A stretch of 33,223 bases of DNA from CAG-390 sp964384555 (GTDB lineage Bacteria > Bacillota > Clostridia > Oscillospirales > CAG-272): contig CAYLLA010000017.1 of the NCBI GenBank assembly GCA_964384555.1, forward strand, positions 1 to 33,223. The letters run 5' to 3'. Within the stretch, counting starts at the first letter, position 1. Every line of letters starts with the position of its first letter. Below the pieces are notes generated by a model. It was not told the origin of the DNA. It searched no databases and was given only the letters and a program-made list of their open reading frames with translations. Shown one piece after another: positions 7,727 to 15,822 of the stretch. The translations under genes and the position numbers were made by a program.

Positions 7727-8746
7727 TCAAAACATACATGTGCTCGTGCCGCGGGTCATCTCCTCCGGCGGGAGGATATCATGGCATACCGGTGTGTAGA
7801 ACAGGCGGCGGCGCATATCCGGGTCGCCTGTTTGCGGCAGGATCCACATAAGCTTGGTAAAGCAGGCCTCGGGGGTCATATCAAAGGCCTCAAGCACGCC
7901 GATATCCCGCAGGCTGCTGCCGACTTGATAGACAGAGAGGTCTGTCCCCTCGCTTTGCACCTGTGTGGTCATGGCAACCGTTTTGCCCGCGGCAACGGCG
8001 GCGGAGACCTCGCGGCGGAACTCGCCGCCTCGGTCGGGCAGGCCGCCCACTCCAAAGGATTCTATCACAAGCGCGTTGTATTTTTCAAGCATAAAGTGCA
8101 ACAGCTCGGTGTCCGTCCCAGGTGTCAGCTTCAGCAGACCGACCGAGCTGTCAAGGCGGTCAAAAAAATGCTCCCGCCCTGTAGTCGGGTCAAAAAATAT
8201 CGTCAGGCGGCCGTTTTGCACGGTGGCCAGCGGCGGATAATTGGGGCTTGAAAAGGCCGCAAAGCTTTTTGTTTTGGTCTTTCTCGCGCGTGTACCGAGC
8301 ATCACCTGCCCGCCAAACACCACAAGCACGCCGGAGAGGGCGGAGGCGGCGCAAAGAAAGCTGTCCGCAAGATTTTGCTTTGAGTCTGTGGTGTCAAAGC
8401 CTATCGGCTTTTGTGCGCCGGTAAGCACTATCGGCTTTGGGCTGTTTTGTATCAGATATGAGAGCGCGGAGGCGGTGTAAGCCAGCGTGTCTGTGCCGTG
8501 CGCTATCACAAAGCCGTCGTAACGATCGTAATTTGAGATCACCTCTCGCGCCATCAACTGCCAGTGCGCGGGAGTGATATCGGTACTGTCAAGCTCAAAA
8601 AGCTGGCGGGCATCCACGCGGCACAAATTTTGTACTTCGGGTACATGCCGCAGCAGCCGCTCTGCACCGATGGCGGGGGAAAGGGCATTGCCCGAAAGCT
8701 CGGAGGCTATAGTCCCGCCCGTGCCGATAAATAAGATATCCTTCAT
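7727..8746 (-). CDS. ansA: L-asparaginase, type I (cytosolic)
   Basis: This asparaginase hydrolyses asparagine to aspartate and ammonia. The first active-site motif is GTGGTIAS at 8-15, with the nucleophilic threonine at about T12. The second is in the AHGTDTLAYTASALS segment, with the conserved Thr-Asp pair. The C-terminal half has the Rossmann-like domain typical of the family. There is no signal peptide, so it is predicted to be cytosolic. The start is uncertain between two in-frame ATGs: 8755 lies only 3 bases from the GGAGG, and 8746 lies 12 bases from it. I chose 8746 because MKDILFIGTGG matches the usual family N-terminus. It follows the tRNA pair and its terminator on the same strand, so its own promoter is unclear. 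Confidence 0.94.
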   Translation of the reverse strand: MKDILFIGTGGTIASELSGNALSPAIGAERLLRHVPEVQNLCRVDARQLFELDSTDITPAHWQLMAREVISNYDRYDGFVIAHGTDTLAYTASALSYLIQNSPKPIVLTGAQKPIGFDTTDSKQNLADSFLCAASALSGVLVVFGGQVMLGTRARKTKTKSFAAFSSPNYPPLATVQNGRLTIFFDPTTGREHFFDRLDSSVGLLKLTPGTDTELLHFMLEKYNALVIESFGVGGLPDRGGEFRREVSAAVAAGKTVAMTTQVQSEGTDLSVYQVGSSLRDIGVLEAFDMTPEACFTKLMWILPQTGDPDMRRRLFYTPVCHDILPPEEMTRGTSTCMF

Positions 8747-8801
8747 TTTTTGCATGCACCTCCGAGTGATGTTGGAGTAAAAAAAGATCCGATGAATAAT
8801 A

Positions 8802-8844
8802 AAAATACCGCTGTGCGCTGCAAAGCAAAGCACAACGGTATTTT
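8802..8844 (-). terminator. Intrinsic terminator of the tRNA operon
   Basis: Read on the minus strand, a 14-bp stem (one G-T wobble, A/T at the base) around TACCG...CGGTA is followed by a run of T. It begins at the last base of the encoded CCA of tRNA-Glu, so the terminator and the tRNA 3' end are practically fused. Confidence 0.85.
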
Positions 8845-8918
8845 GGTGACCCGTACGGGAATTGAACCCATGTTACTGCCGTGAAAGGGCGGTGTCTTAA
8901 CCTCTTGACCAACGGGCC
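8844..8918 (-). tRNA. tRNA-Glu (anticodon TTC)
   Basis: This is a 75-base cloverleaf with the 3' CCA encoded. The acceptor stem pairs GGCCCGT with ACGGGTC. The anticodon loop CCTTTCACG gives TTC, and the T-arm contains GGTTCAATTCC. It is the second gene of a two-tRNA transcript. Confidence 0.97.
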
Positions 8919-8919
8919 G

Positions 8920-8993
8920 TAGCGGGAGTTGGATTTGAACCCACGACCTATCGGGTATGAACCGATTGCTCTAGCCAACTGAGCTATCCCGCC
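8920..8993 (-). tRNA. tRNA-Met (anticodon CAT), elongator type
   Basis: This is a 74-base cloverleaf. The acceptor stem pairs GGCGGGA with TCCCGCT, and the anticodon loop GGTTCATACCC gives CAT. The 5' end is not of the initiator type. A tRNA-Ile with lysidine-modified CAT is possible but less likely from the overall sequence. CCA is not encoded: the discriminator A at 8920 is followed by a single base and then by tRNA-Glu. CCA must therefore be added enzymatically, unlike in its neighbour. Confidence 0.95.
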
Positions 8994-9006
8994 GTAATGC
9001 TTTAAT

Positions 9007-9035
9007 ATTATACCACAGACGGGGTGGCTTGTCAA
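9007..9035 (-). promoter_or_regulatory. Sigma-A promoter of the tRNA-Met/tRNA-Glu operon
   Basis: On the minus strand a perfect TTGACA (complement of 9030-9035) is followed after 17 bases by a perfect TATAAT (complement of 9007-9012). The tRNA-Met 5' end lies 13 bases beyond. Confidence 0.93.
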
Positions 9036-9113
9036 TACCTTTTTTGACTTTTTAGCGCAAAAAAATTATTTTTTATTTTTTTGTCACATTTATATTTGAT
9101 ATGCCTATCTCCC

Positions 9114-9142
9114 TTGATTTTTCGTTGTATTTATTGTATAAT
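9114..9142 (+). promoter_or_regulatory. Promoter of the rnf operon
   Basis: TTGATT (9114-9119), a 17-base spacer and TATAAT (9137-9142) read toward rnfC, about 122 bases ahead of its start codon. This leaves a leader with no obvious gene. Confidence 0.8.
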
Positions 9143-9264
9143 AATACTGAACAAGTTTAGGGTCACCGAGTGCATGGAGCGGCGGGGAGCGGTGCAATTT
9201 GCGCCGTTTGCTGCAAAAACTCACATCGGGGACGAAAAGCTTAATATTTTTGAGGTCAGATGAC

Positions 9265-10581
9265 ATGTTTTACACATTTAAAGGCGGTACACATGTGCGC
9301 GAATACAAAAATACGCGCTCGATGCCCATCACCGATATGCCCGCGCCGGAGGTGGTGGAGATCCCCCTCGGTCAGCATATAGGCGCGCCCTGCCGTGCGG
9401 TGGTCGCTGTCGGCGACTATGTGATGCGCGGTCAGCTCATCGGCGAGGCGGCAGAGGGGCTTGGCTGTGCGGTGCATTCCTCGGTTTCCGGCCGTGTGCG
9501 TGCCATGGGCTCACGCCCGAACGCGCAGGGGCGGCAGGTGGACACCGTAATTATTGAAAACGATGGCGAGATGCGCCTCTCCCCGGATATCCATCCCTTT
9601 GAAAAAAAGCTGGCGGATACCACACCGGAGGAGATAGTTGATGTCGTGCGCCGCGCGGGCATCTCCGGCATGGGCGGCGCGACCTTCCCCACTTGGGCAA
9701 AGCTTTCCGGCGCCATCGGCAAGGTGCGGCGGCTTTTGATAAACTGCGCCGAATGCGAGCCGTTTATCACGGTCAACCATCGCCTGATGCTTGAGCACCC
9801 GGAGCAGATAGTGGGCGGGGCAAAGATCCTTTTGCGTGCGCTGGGTCTGCCTAAGGCTGAGATAGCGATAGAGGATAACAAGCTCAACGCCGCGGAAAAG
9901 ATAGCCGAGGAGATAGGGGAAAGCCCACTGCTTGAGGTCAAGCTGATGCGCACAAAGTACCCGCAGGGTGACGAGCGGCAGCTGATATTTGCGCTGACGG
10001 GACGGGAGATCCCGGAGGGCAAGCTCCCCGCCGACGTTGGATGCGTGGTCTTTAATGCCGAGACCTGCGCGGCGATCTATAATGCATTTGCCACAGGCAT
10101 GCCGCTTATCGACCGTTGCGTTACGGTGGATGGCGACTGCGTAAGCTATCCGCAAAACCTGCGCGTGCCGCTTGGAACATCGGTAAGACAGCTCATAGAC
10201 TACTGCGGCGGTTTTTCCGCCGAGCCTTATAAGATAATAAACGGCGGCCCGATGATGGGCGCGGCGATATGGGATATCGATATGCCGATAATCAAGGGCA
10301 CATCGGCAATACTTGCCCTCTCGCGTGATTTTGCCGCGGTGCGGGATGACGGCGCGTGCATTCGTTGCGGGCGTTGCGTTAAAAACTGTCCCATGCACCT
10401 GATGCCTGCATATCTTGCCCAGTATGCAATAGCCGGCAAGTATGACGAGGCGGAGCGCATGCATGTTATGAGCTGTGTTGAATGCGGCACATGCTCGTAT
10501 AACTGCCCCGGCAGTGTGCCGATAGTGCAGTACATAAGGGTTGCCAAGGGTGCTTTGCGTGCACGCGCGGCAAAAAAGTAA
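9265..10581 (+). CDS. rnfC: Rnf complex subunit C (NADH-binding iron-sulfur subunit)
   Basis: RnfC is the peripheral subunit where electrons from ferredoxin reach NAD+. It resembles the flavoprotein subunit of complex I (NuoF-like) joined to a ferredoxin-type region. The N-terminus (FKGGTHV) and GGMGGATFPTWAKL loop are characteristic, followed by LINCAECEPFIT. Two C-terminal [4Fe-4S] motifs are visible: CIRCGRCVKNCP and CVECGTCSYNCP. The 438-residue length is normal. I place the start at ATG 9265 because GAGG lies 9 bases upstream and the N-terminus matches the family. A further upstream in-frame ATG would add an atypical tail. It is the first gene of rnfCDGEAB, with rnfD following after 83 bases. 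Confidence 0.96.
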   Translation: MFYTFKGGTHVREYKNTRSMPITDMPAPEVVEIPLGQHIGAPCRAVVAVGDYVMRGQLIGEAAEGLGCAVHSSVSGRVRAMGSRPNAQGRQVDTVIIENDGEMRLSPDIHPFEKKLADTTPEEIVDVVRRAGISGMGGATFPTWAKLSGAIGKVRRLLINCAECEPFITVNHRLMLEHPEQIVGGAKILLRALGLPKAEIAIEDNKLNAAEKIAEEIGESPLLEVKLMRTKYPQGDERQLIFALTGREIPEGKLPADVGCVVFNAETCAAIYNAFATGMPLIDRCVTVDGDCVSYPQNLRVPLGTSVRQLIDYCGGFSAEPYKIINGGPMMGAAIWDIDMPIIKGTSAILALSRDFAAVRDDGACIRCGRCVKNCPMHLMPAYLAQYAIAGKYDEAERMHVMSCVECGTCSYNCPGSVPIVQYIRVAKGALRARAAKK

Positions 10582-10664
10582 GGCCTTTGGCTGTGTTTGC
10601 CCCCTTGATCCTTGGATCATAAGTTTAAATGAGTTTTGATATGTTTTGAAAAGAGGGTATCTTT

Positions 10665-11702
10665 ATGGATAAACAAAACGAGACCTTGGAGCTGCTGACA
10701 GTCTCGCCGTCGCCGCATATAAAGCGGCGGGACACCACGCGCTCGATAATGCTTGATGTGATAGTGGCGCTGACACCCGCGCTTATTTGGGGATTTTATG
10801 TTTTCGGTCCGCGTGCGCTGGTGGTGGTGCTGATCTCTGTTGCATCCTCTGTGCTGTTTGAGTATCTGGTGCGGCTCGTGTTGCACCGTCCCACGAGCAT
10901 CGGCGACCTCTCGGCAGTGGTCACCGGACTTTTGCTGGGGCTTAATCTGCCGTCCTCGGTATCCTATTGGATACCGGTGGTGGGCGCGTTTTTTGCCATC
11001 GTTGTTGTAAAACAGCTGTTTGGCGGCATCGGCAAAAACTTTTTAAATCCCGCGCTGGCGGGGCGTGCCTTCCTGTTTGCGTGGCCGGAGGAGATGACCT
11101 CCTTCCCCGCGCCGTTTCACTGGCTCGATCCGCTGGTGTTCTCCTATTCGGATACCGCGGATGCGATAGCCGAGGCCACGCCTCTTGCCGCGCTTAAATC
11201 CGGCGTGATGCCGGAGGCATCGGCGCTTGATCTCTTTTTGGGTCGCTGTGCCGGTTCTATCGGTGAGATATCCGCCGTGCTTTTGCTGGTGGGCGGTGTG
11301 TATCTTATCTGCCGCCGCGTTATCACATGGCATATCCCCGTGGCGTATATCGGCACGGTAGCACTGTTGACGATCATCTTCCCCAAGGCCGAGCCGTCCG
11401 TGTCCTTTATGCTCAGCGAGCTCGTCTCCGGTGGCTTGGTGCTTGGCGCGGTGTTTATGGCGACCGACTATGCCACCTCCCCCATCACTGCCGTCGGCAG
11501 GCTGATATTCGGCGTGGGGTGCGGCGCGGTGACGGTGCTTATCCGTTATTTCGGCGGATACAATGAGGGCGTATCATTTGCCATACTTATGATGAACATG
11601 CTGGTGTATTACATTGATAAATTTACCGCTCCGCGTGTGTTCGGTACATCGCGCGGCGGGCGCAAAAAAAGCAAGAGCGGGGAGGCGGCAGGCAAAAAAT
11701 GA
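10665..11702 (+). CDS. rnfD: Rnf complex subunit D (membrane, covalent FMN)
   Basis: RnfD is an integral membrane subunit related to NqrB, with about ten hydrophobic segments. The covalent flavin site is visible as EATPLA, giving T172 as the likely FMN-phosphoester residue. Other family marks are KNFLNPALAGRAFLF near 124-138 and MATDYATSPIT near 265-274. The 345-residue length is typical. The ATG at 10665 follows GAGGG. The last codons overlap the rnfG start by 4 bases (ATGA), a sign of coupled translation. Confidence 0.96.
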   Translation: MDKQNETLELLTVSPSPHIKRRDTTRSIMLDVIVALTPALIWGFYVFGPRALVVVLISVASSVLFEYLVRLVLHRPTSIGDLSAVVTGLLLGLNLPSSVSYWIPVVGAFFAIVVVKQLFGGIGKNFLNPALAGRAFLFAWPEEMTSFPAPFHWLDPLVFSYSDTADAIAEATPLAALKSGVMPEASALDLFLGRCAGSIGEISAVLLLVGGVYLICRRVITWHIPVAYIGTVALLTIIFPKAEPSVSFMLSELVSGGLVLGAVFMATDYATSPITAVGRLIFGVGCGAVTVLIRYFGGYNEGVSFAILMMNMLVYYIDKFTAPRVFGTSRGGRKKSKSGEAAGKK

Positions 11703-12289
11703 CGATGAATATTAATGCAAGCAAACGCTCCGGCGCACGCGCGATACTGCGGATAGTCATATCCTTAATGCTTATCTGTCTCGCTGTTGCGCTTGCCGTG
11801 TCCTTCTCCTATGCGCTGACAAAGGATAAGATAGAACAGATGCGGCTTGAGACCGAGCGCGCCGCAATCGCATCTGTCTTCGGCGCGGAGGATATCACAT
11901 ACAATACGCTTGATGGTATCCCCGGGACTGTCACCTCCGTGTTTGAGGTGATGGATGCTGCGGGAGAGGTCAGCGGCTATGCCGTGGCGGTCTCACCCTC
12001 CGGCTTTGGCGGCAACATCGATATGATAGTCGGTGTGGATCGAAACGGCGAGATAGTCGGCGTGGATATTACCGCGCTCTCCGAAACGCCGGGGCTTGGC
12101 AGCAGAGTGAATGATGATGGGTATCTCAGTCAGTACCGCGGACTTGGCGGCGTGCTGACACTTGGCGAGGACGTGGATGCCATATCCGGAGCCACGATAT
12201 CCTCACGTTCTGTAATGGCAGGCGTAAACCGCGCGCTGGCGGCGCTCCGAGACATGGGGTGCATAGCGGCGGTGGATGACGCCGCCTGA
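11699..12289 (+). CDS. rnfG: Rnf complex subunit G (covalent FMN, single membrane anchor)
   Basis: RnfG has one N-terminal transmembrane helix (about 17-39) and an extracytoplasmic FMN-binding domain. The flavin-attachment motif SGATISS is at 163-169, with T166 as the predicted FMN-linked threonine. TPGLGS-like ETPGLGSRV at 129-136 is also typical. The 196-residue length is normal. A second ATG two codons downstream (11705) is an alternative start. The ATGA overlap with rnfD favours 11699. rnfE starts 29 bases further on, after AAAGGAG. Confidence 0.96.
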   Translation: MTMNINASKRSGARAILRIVISLMLICLAVALAVSFSYALTKDKIEQMRLETERAAIASVFGAEDITYNTLDGIPGTVTSVFEVMDAAGEVSGYAVAVSPSGFGGNIDMIVGVDRNGEIVGVDITALSETPGLGSRVNDDGYLSQYRGLGGVLTLGEDVDAISGATISSRSVMAGVNRALAALRDMGCIAAVDDAA

Positions 12290-12318
12290 CACCGAGACTT
12301 GCGAAAGGAGATAGAGCT

Positions 12319-13521
12319 ATGACAGAAGAAGAGATCGAGCGACGGTTGAGAGCATCGCTGGCGGCCATGGACAACGGTCGGGAGACGAGCGAAAGCAAAA
12401 GCACCCCCGCACGACATGAGGCATCCGCCGATGAGATAGCAAAAAAGCTGGCCCGGGATATGAATGCCGCGGCCGACGAAAAAAAGCCCACCCCTCCCAC
12501 ACAGCCCGCGGAGGATGAGCATATTACGTCTAACCAAGAGAACGTGACGTCTAAACCGGAGACCGTGACATCTAAAACAGATACTGTGACGACCGAAGAG
12601 ACCCCCGTGCATGTTGTAGATGAGACGGAGAAGACCGAAGCCCCTAAAAAGACCGAACCGCTCAAACCGGTCGAAAAGACTGAAAAGATCGAAAAGATCG
12701 AGAAGGTCGAGAAGGCAGAGCCCGTCAAAACCATCGAGCCGGCCCCGAAAAAGCAGCTGACCTCGATGGCCGACAAGCCGAAAAAATTAAAGCAGAATAA
12801 AAAGGAAGCCGGAGATAGACCCTCTGCCCTCAAGATCCTGCGCGACGGAATTATCGATAACAACCCGGTCTTCGTTCAGCTGCTTGGCATGTGTTCAACA
12901 CTTGCCACCACAACATCGGTAAAAAATGCGCTGGGCATGGGGCTTGCAACCTCGGCAGTGCTTATCTGCTCAAATATTATGATATCCCTACTGCGCCGCA
13001 TCATCCCAAAAGAGGTCCGTATTGCCGCGTATGTGGTGATAATATCCGGCTTTGTTACGGCGGTAGAGCTGCTTATGAAGGCGTATCTTTACGATCTTTA
13101 CGAGGCACTTGGAATATTCATTCCGCTTATCGTCGTTAACTGCATCATACTTGCAAGGGCGGAGGCGTTTGCCTCCAAAAACGGAGTGGCGGCATCGGCA
13201 CTGGATGGCGTTGCAAGCGGCGCGGGATACACACTGGCGCTCTTTTTAACGGCATCGGTGCGTGAGATACTCGGCTCCGGCAGCTGGATGGGCATCAATA
13301 TCCTCGGCTCGGGCTATCCGCCCGCGGTGATATTCGTTCTGCCCGCAGGTGCGTTTTTGACCATCGGCTTTCTTTTGGCGGTGGTGCAGAAATTCCGCAA
13401 CACATCAGAGGATCGCGCCCGCATGCGCCGTCTTTCTGATATCAGCGTAAACACAAAGGGCAAGCCGGCGGCAGATATGTCGGACGATATGGATGAACTT
13501 GAGGAGGGAATATCAAAATGA
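12319..13521 (+). CDS. rnfE: Rnf complex subunit E with a long charged N-terminal extension
   Basis: The C-terminal part, about residues 168-400, is a normal RnfE: six hydrophobic helices, the NNPVFVQLLGMC start, and the two cysteines (C192 and the one in VVNCIILARAEAF) that in studied Rnf complexes bind an intramembrane [2Fe-2S] cluster with RnfA. Before it lies an extension of about 168 residues that RnfE does not normally have. It is rich in Lys, Glu, Thr and Pro, with repeats such as VTSK-x-x-T-VTS (about 76-92) and EKTEKIEKIEKVEKAE (about 119-134). AAAGGAG stands 8-9 bases before ATG 12319, and no equally good start exists near residue 165. The extension is in frame throughout, cytosolic by topology and probably disordered. 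Its role is unknown. rnfA overlaps by 4 bases. Confidence 0.93.
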   Translation: MTEEEIERRLRASLAAMDNGRETSESKSTPARHEASADEIAKKLARDMNAAADEKKPTPPTQPAEDEHITSNQENVTSKPETVTSKTDTVTTEETPVHVVDETEKTEAPKKTEPLKPVEKTEKIEKIEKVEKAEPVKTIEPAPKKQLTSMADKPKKLKQNKKEAGDRPSALKILRDGIIDNNPVFVQLLGMCSTLATTTSVKNALGMGLATSAVLICSNIMISLLRRIIPKEVRIAAYVVIISGFVTAVELLMKAYLYDLYEALGIFIPLIVVNCIILARAEAFASKNGVAASALDGVASGAGYTLALFLTASVREILGSGSWMGINILGSGYPPAVIFVLPAGAFLTIGFLLAVVQKFRNTSEDRARMRRLSDISVNTKGKPAADMSDDMDELEEGISK

Positions 13522-14123
13522 ATTTTACCGAGCTTGGGTTCGTTGACGTGCTCCTTATGATGATGAGCGCGATACTGGTTGAGAACTTTATATTCTCAAA
13601 ATTCTACGGCTGTTGTCCCTTTTTGGGGGTATCCGACAGCCCGGATAAGGCACTTGGCATGGGTATGGCCGTTACCTTTGTTATGACGCTTTCAAGTGCG
13701 GTAACATGGGCGGTGTATTATCTTTTGCTCCTGCCGCTTGAGCTTACCTACCTTAAAACGGTTGCTTTTATCCTTGTAATTGCATCGCTGGTACAGCTTA
13801 TTGAAATGTTTTTGCGCAGATTCGTGCCCGCGCTTTACAGCTCGCTTGGCATCTATCTGCCGCTTATAACCACAAACTGCGCCGTGCTTGGCGCGGCTCT
13901 TGTGAACATTCAGGAAAATTACGGCTTTATCGCCTCCGTGTGCTACGGCTTTGCCGCAGGCGTGGGCTTTACCCTTGCCATCGTCATCTTTGCGGGTGTG
14001 CGTGCAAGGCTTGAGGTGGCAGATCCGCCGCGGGCGTTCCGCGGTATGCCGCTGATACTTATTGCCGCGGGACTCCTTGCCATGATCTTTTCCGGCTTTT
14101 CCGGCATCAGCTTTGGCAAATAA
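13518..14123 (+). CDS. rnfA: Rnf complex subunit A (membrane)
   Basis: RnfA is the pseudosymmetric partner of RnfE, with six membrane helices in 201 residues. ENFIFSKFYGCCPFLGVS at 22-39 and TTNCAVLGAAL hold the conserved cysteines that, in structurally studied complexes, coordinate the central [2Fe-2S] cluster. Its ATG overlaps the rnfE stop (ATGA), pointing to translational coupling and equal production. A short imperfect hairpin (CGCGCC with GGCGCG) lies in the 63-base gap before rnfB and has no T-run. Confidence 0.96.
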   Translation: MNFTELGFVDVLLMMMSAILVENFIFSKFYGCCPFLGVSDSPDKALGMGMAVTFVMTLSSAVTWAVYYLLLLPLELTYLKTVAFILVIASLVQLIEMFLRRFVPALYSSLGIYLPLITTNCAVLGAALVNIQENYGFIASVCYGFAAGVGFTLAIVIFAGVRARLEVADPPRAFRGMPLILIAAGLLAMIFSGFSGISFGK

Positions 14124-14186
14124 GTAAGCCGCCGCGCCTACCATTGAACAGTGGCGCGAGGCTGAAGAAAGGAACAAGTTTTTATC

Positions 14187-15047
14187 ATGAATGTAACTGA
14201 AATACTTTACCCCGTTTTGATATTTGCGGGGATGGGCGCATTGCTTGGCGCACTGCTTGCCGTGGCCGCAAAGATATTTGAGGTCAAGACCGACCCGCGT
14301 GCCGATGAGATAGCAGAGGTGCTGCCGGGCGCCAACTGCGGCGGATGCGGCAAGACCGGATGCGCCGCGCTTGCCGCAGCCATTGCGGCAGGTGAGGCTC
14401 CGGCAAATGCCTGCATCGTGGGCGGCGCGGCCGTTGCGGAGAAGGTGGGCAGGATAATGGGCGTTGCCGTTGAGGCACCTGTGCGCTGTCGTGCGCAGGT
14501 CATGTGCTCCGGCGGCGGTGGCCATGCCAAGCTGAAATATACATACTCCGGCCCTACCGACTGCATCGCCGCCGAGCGACTTGGCGGCGGAGATAAGGTC
14601 TGCCCCAACGGCTGTATAGGTCTTGGCACCTGCGCCGCGGCATGTCCCTTTGGCGCCATTGCCATAGTTGACGGCGCGGCGGTGGTGGATTATCACAAAT
14701 GCGAGGGCTGTGGCGTGTGCGTGCGCTCCTGCCCCAAGGGGATAATCAAGCTCATTCCTTATGATAGTGCCCACTGGGTGGGGTGCGCCACAAAGCTTCG
14801 CGGCGCACAGGTGCGGCGCTTCTGCGATGCCGGCTGTATCTCCTGCCGCCTTTGCGAACGCTCATGTCCCTCGGGCGCGATCAAAGTCGATGGCGCGGGC
14901 GCGTCTATCGATTACGCAAAATGCACCGAGTGCGGCCTTTGCGAGGATAAATGCCCGCGGCATATCATTTGGTCGGCCGTGCGGCGGGATGGCGAGCTGT
15001 TAATGTCCCGCGGCAAAAAGGCAGATGCCACTGCCGAGGGAGAATAA
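14187..15047 (+). CDS. rnfB: Rnf complex subunit B (ferredoxin-oxidising, polyferredoxin)
   Basis: RnfB is the entry point for electrons from reduced ferredoxin. It has one N-terminal membrane helix (about 7-30), then the Fes domain with GANCGGCGKTGC (48-59), then a string of ferredoxin-type motifs: CPNGCIGLGTCAAACP, CEGCGVCVRSCP, CISCRLCERSCP (preceded by FCDAG) and CTECGLCEDKCP. That suggests the Fes cluster plus four [4Fe-4S] clusters. At 286 residues it is longer than the two-cluster proteobacterial form, as in Clostridia. A Shine-Dalgarno AAAGGA lies upstream of ATG 14187. It is the last gene of the operon and ends 31 bases before the terminator. Confidence 0.96.
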   Translation: MNVTEILYPVLIFAGMGALLGALLAVAAKIFEVKTDPRADEIAEVLPGANCGGCGKTGCAALAAAIAAGEAPANACIVGGAAVAEKVGRIMGVAVEAPVRCRAQVMCSGGGGHAKLKYTYSGPTDCIAAERLGGGDKVCPNGCIGLGTCAAACPFGAIAIVDGAAVVDYHKCEGCGVCVRSCPKGIIKLIPYDSAHWVGCATKLRGAQVRRFCDAGCISCRLCERSCPSGAIKVDGAGASIDYAKCTECGLCEDKCPRHIIWSAVRRDGELLMSRGKKADATAEGE

Positions 15048-15078
15048 AGACAGCCTGAATCGAGATACCTAAATACAT

Positions 15079-15115
15079 AAAAAGCTCTCCCGAGCTTCGC
15101 TCGGGAGAGCTTTTT
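15079..15115. terminator. Bidirectional terminator shared by rnf and V-ATPase operons
   Basis: A 17-bp perfect stem (AAAAAGCTCTCCCGAGC with its complement) closes a 3-base loop TTC. A-run and T-run flank it. It lies 31 bases after rnfB and 24 bases after the V-ATPase subunit D stop on the other strand, so it ends both transcripts. Confidence 0.95.
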
Positions 15116-15139
15116 ATGAATGTGAGATCGTGATTTGCC

Positions 15140-15802
15140 TTATACGGCGGCCGCATCTGCGGCGCGTTTTTTCTTTATCTCCGCCTCGGCGGTCATTTCC
15201 TTGACCTTCATCAGTCGTGCGCGCGAACTGCGTTCGTCCTCGTCAAGCTTCATTGAGATCGTTTTTATCGATTCAAGATATCTCGGCATCAGGATATATT
15301 CCAACGCGTTGACGCGGCGTCTTGTGCGTTCTATCTCGCCCGCCAAAAGCTGAGCGGTCTTTTCAAGCTCGGCCAGCTTTATCATATCGGCGGAAAGGGA
15401 GGAAAGCTCCTCAAGTGCCGAGTCAAGTCCCGCGGGGGTGAACGCCATACCGTAGCCTATGCCAACGGTTATATCGCCGCCCTCAAAGATGGGGACTGTC
15501 ACCCCCATCGTTTTTTTGCTGTCAACATCGATCATGTTCTCGCCTGTCGGAGCAATAAGCGCCTCCTCAAGCATTTTGGGGTTGCCAACGGCACCCGCGG
15601 CGGTAAAGGAGCGATAATACGCGCGCAGGCGTTCTTCAACGCTCTCACGCAGCTCGCGGTTTTCTCTTGCCGTCTCCAAAAAGTGCTTCATAAGCTCGTC
15701 GCGCTTGTCCTTTAGCAGCTTGTGGCCGCGGCGCGCGGCGGCGTAGCGGGTCTTGAGGCGTTTAAGCTCCATTCTGGTGGGGCTTATATTAGTTGTTGCC
15801 AT
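15140..15802 (-). CDS. ntpD: V-type ATP synthase subunit D (central stalk)
   Basis: Subunit D is the long coiled-coil shaft of the V1 rotor. The 220-residue protein begins with the family-typical segment SPTRMELKRLKTRYAAARRG, followed by LLKDKRDELMKHF. It ends in a second long helix (about 150-215, ALEYILMPRYLESIKTIS), with A/K-rich low complexity at the very C-terminus. GGAGG precedes ATG 15802. It is the last gene of the nine-gene operon, 20 bases after subunit B. Confidence 0.96.
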   Translation of the reverse strand: MATTNISPTRMELKRLKTRYAAARRGHKLLKDKRDELMKHFLETARENRELRESVEERLRAYYRSFTAAGAVGNPKMLEEALIAPTGENMIDVDSKKTMGVTVPIFEGGDITVGIGYGMAFTPAGLDSALEELSSLSADMIKLAELEKTAQLLAGEIERTRRRVNALEYILMPRYLESIKTISMKLDEDERSSRARLMKVKEMTAEAEIKKKRAADAAAV

Positions 15803-15822
15803 CTTGCGCCTCCAAGCGTTTA

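Noticed and set aside
9511..10620. Long open frame (369 codons) antisense to rnfC
   Set aside because: rnfC is unmistakable on the other strand. The antisense frame has no ribosome site, an odd His/Arg/Cys-rich composition, and arises from codon bias.
12319..12822. The RnfE extension as a separate gene or frameshift product
   Set aside because: It is continuous in frame with RnfE, has its own good ribosome site, and no stop or alternative start separates it from the core.
13692..14774. Long open frame (360 codons) antisense to rnfA and rnfB
   Set aside because: It crosses two conserved genes and their gap, has no homology I can see, and has a composition typical of antisense frames.
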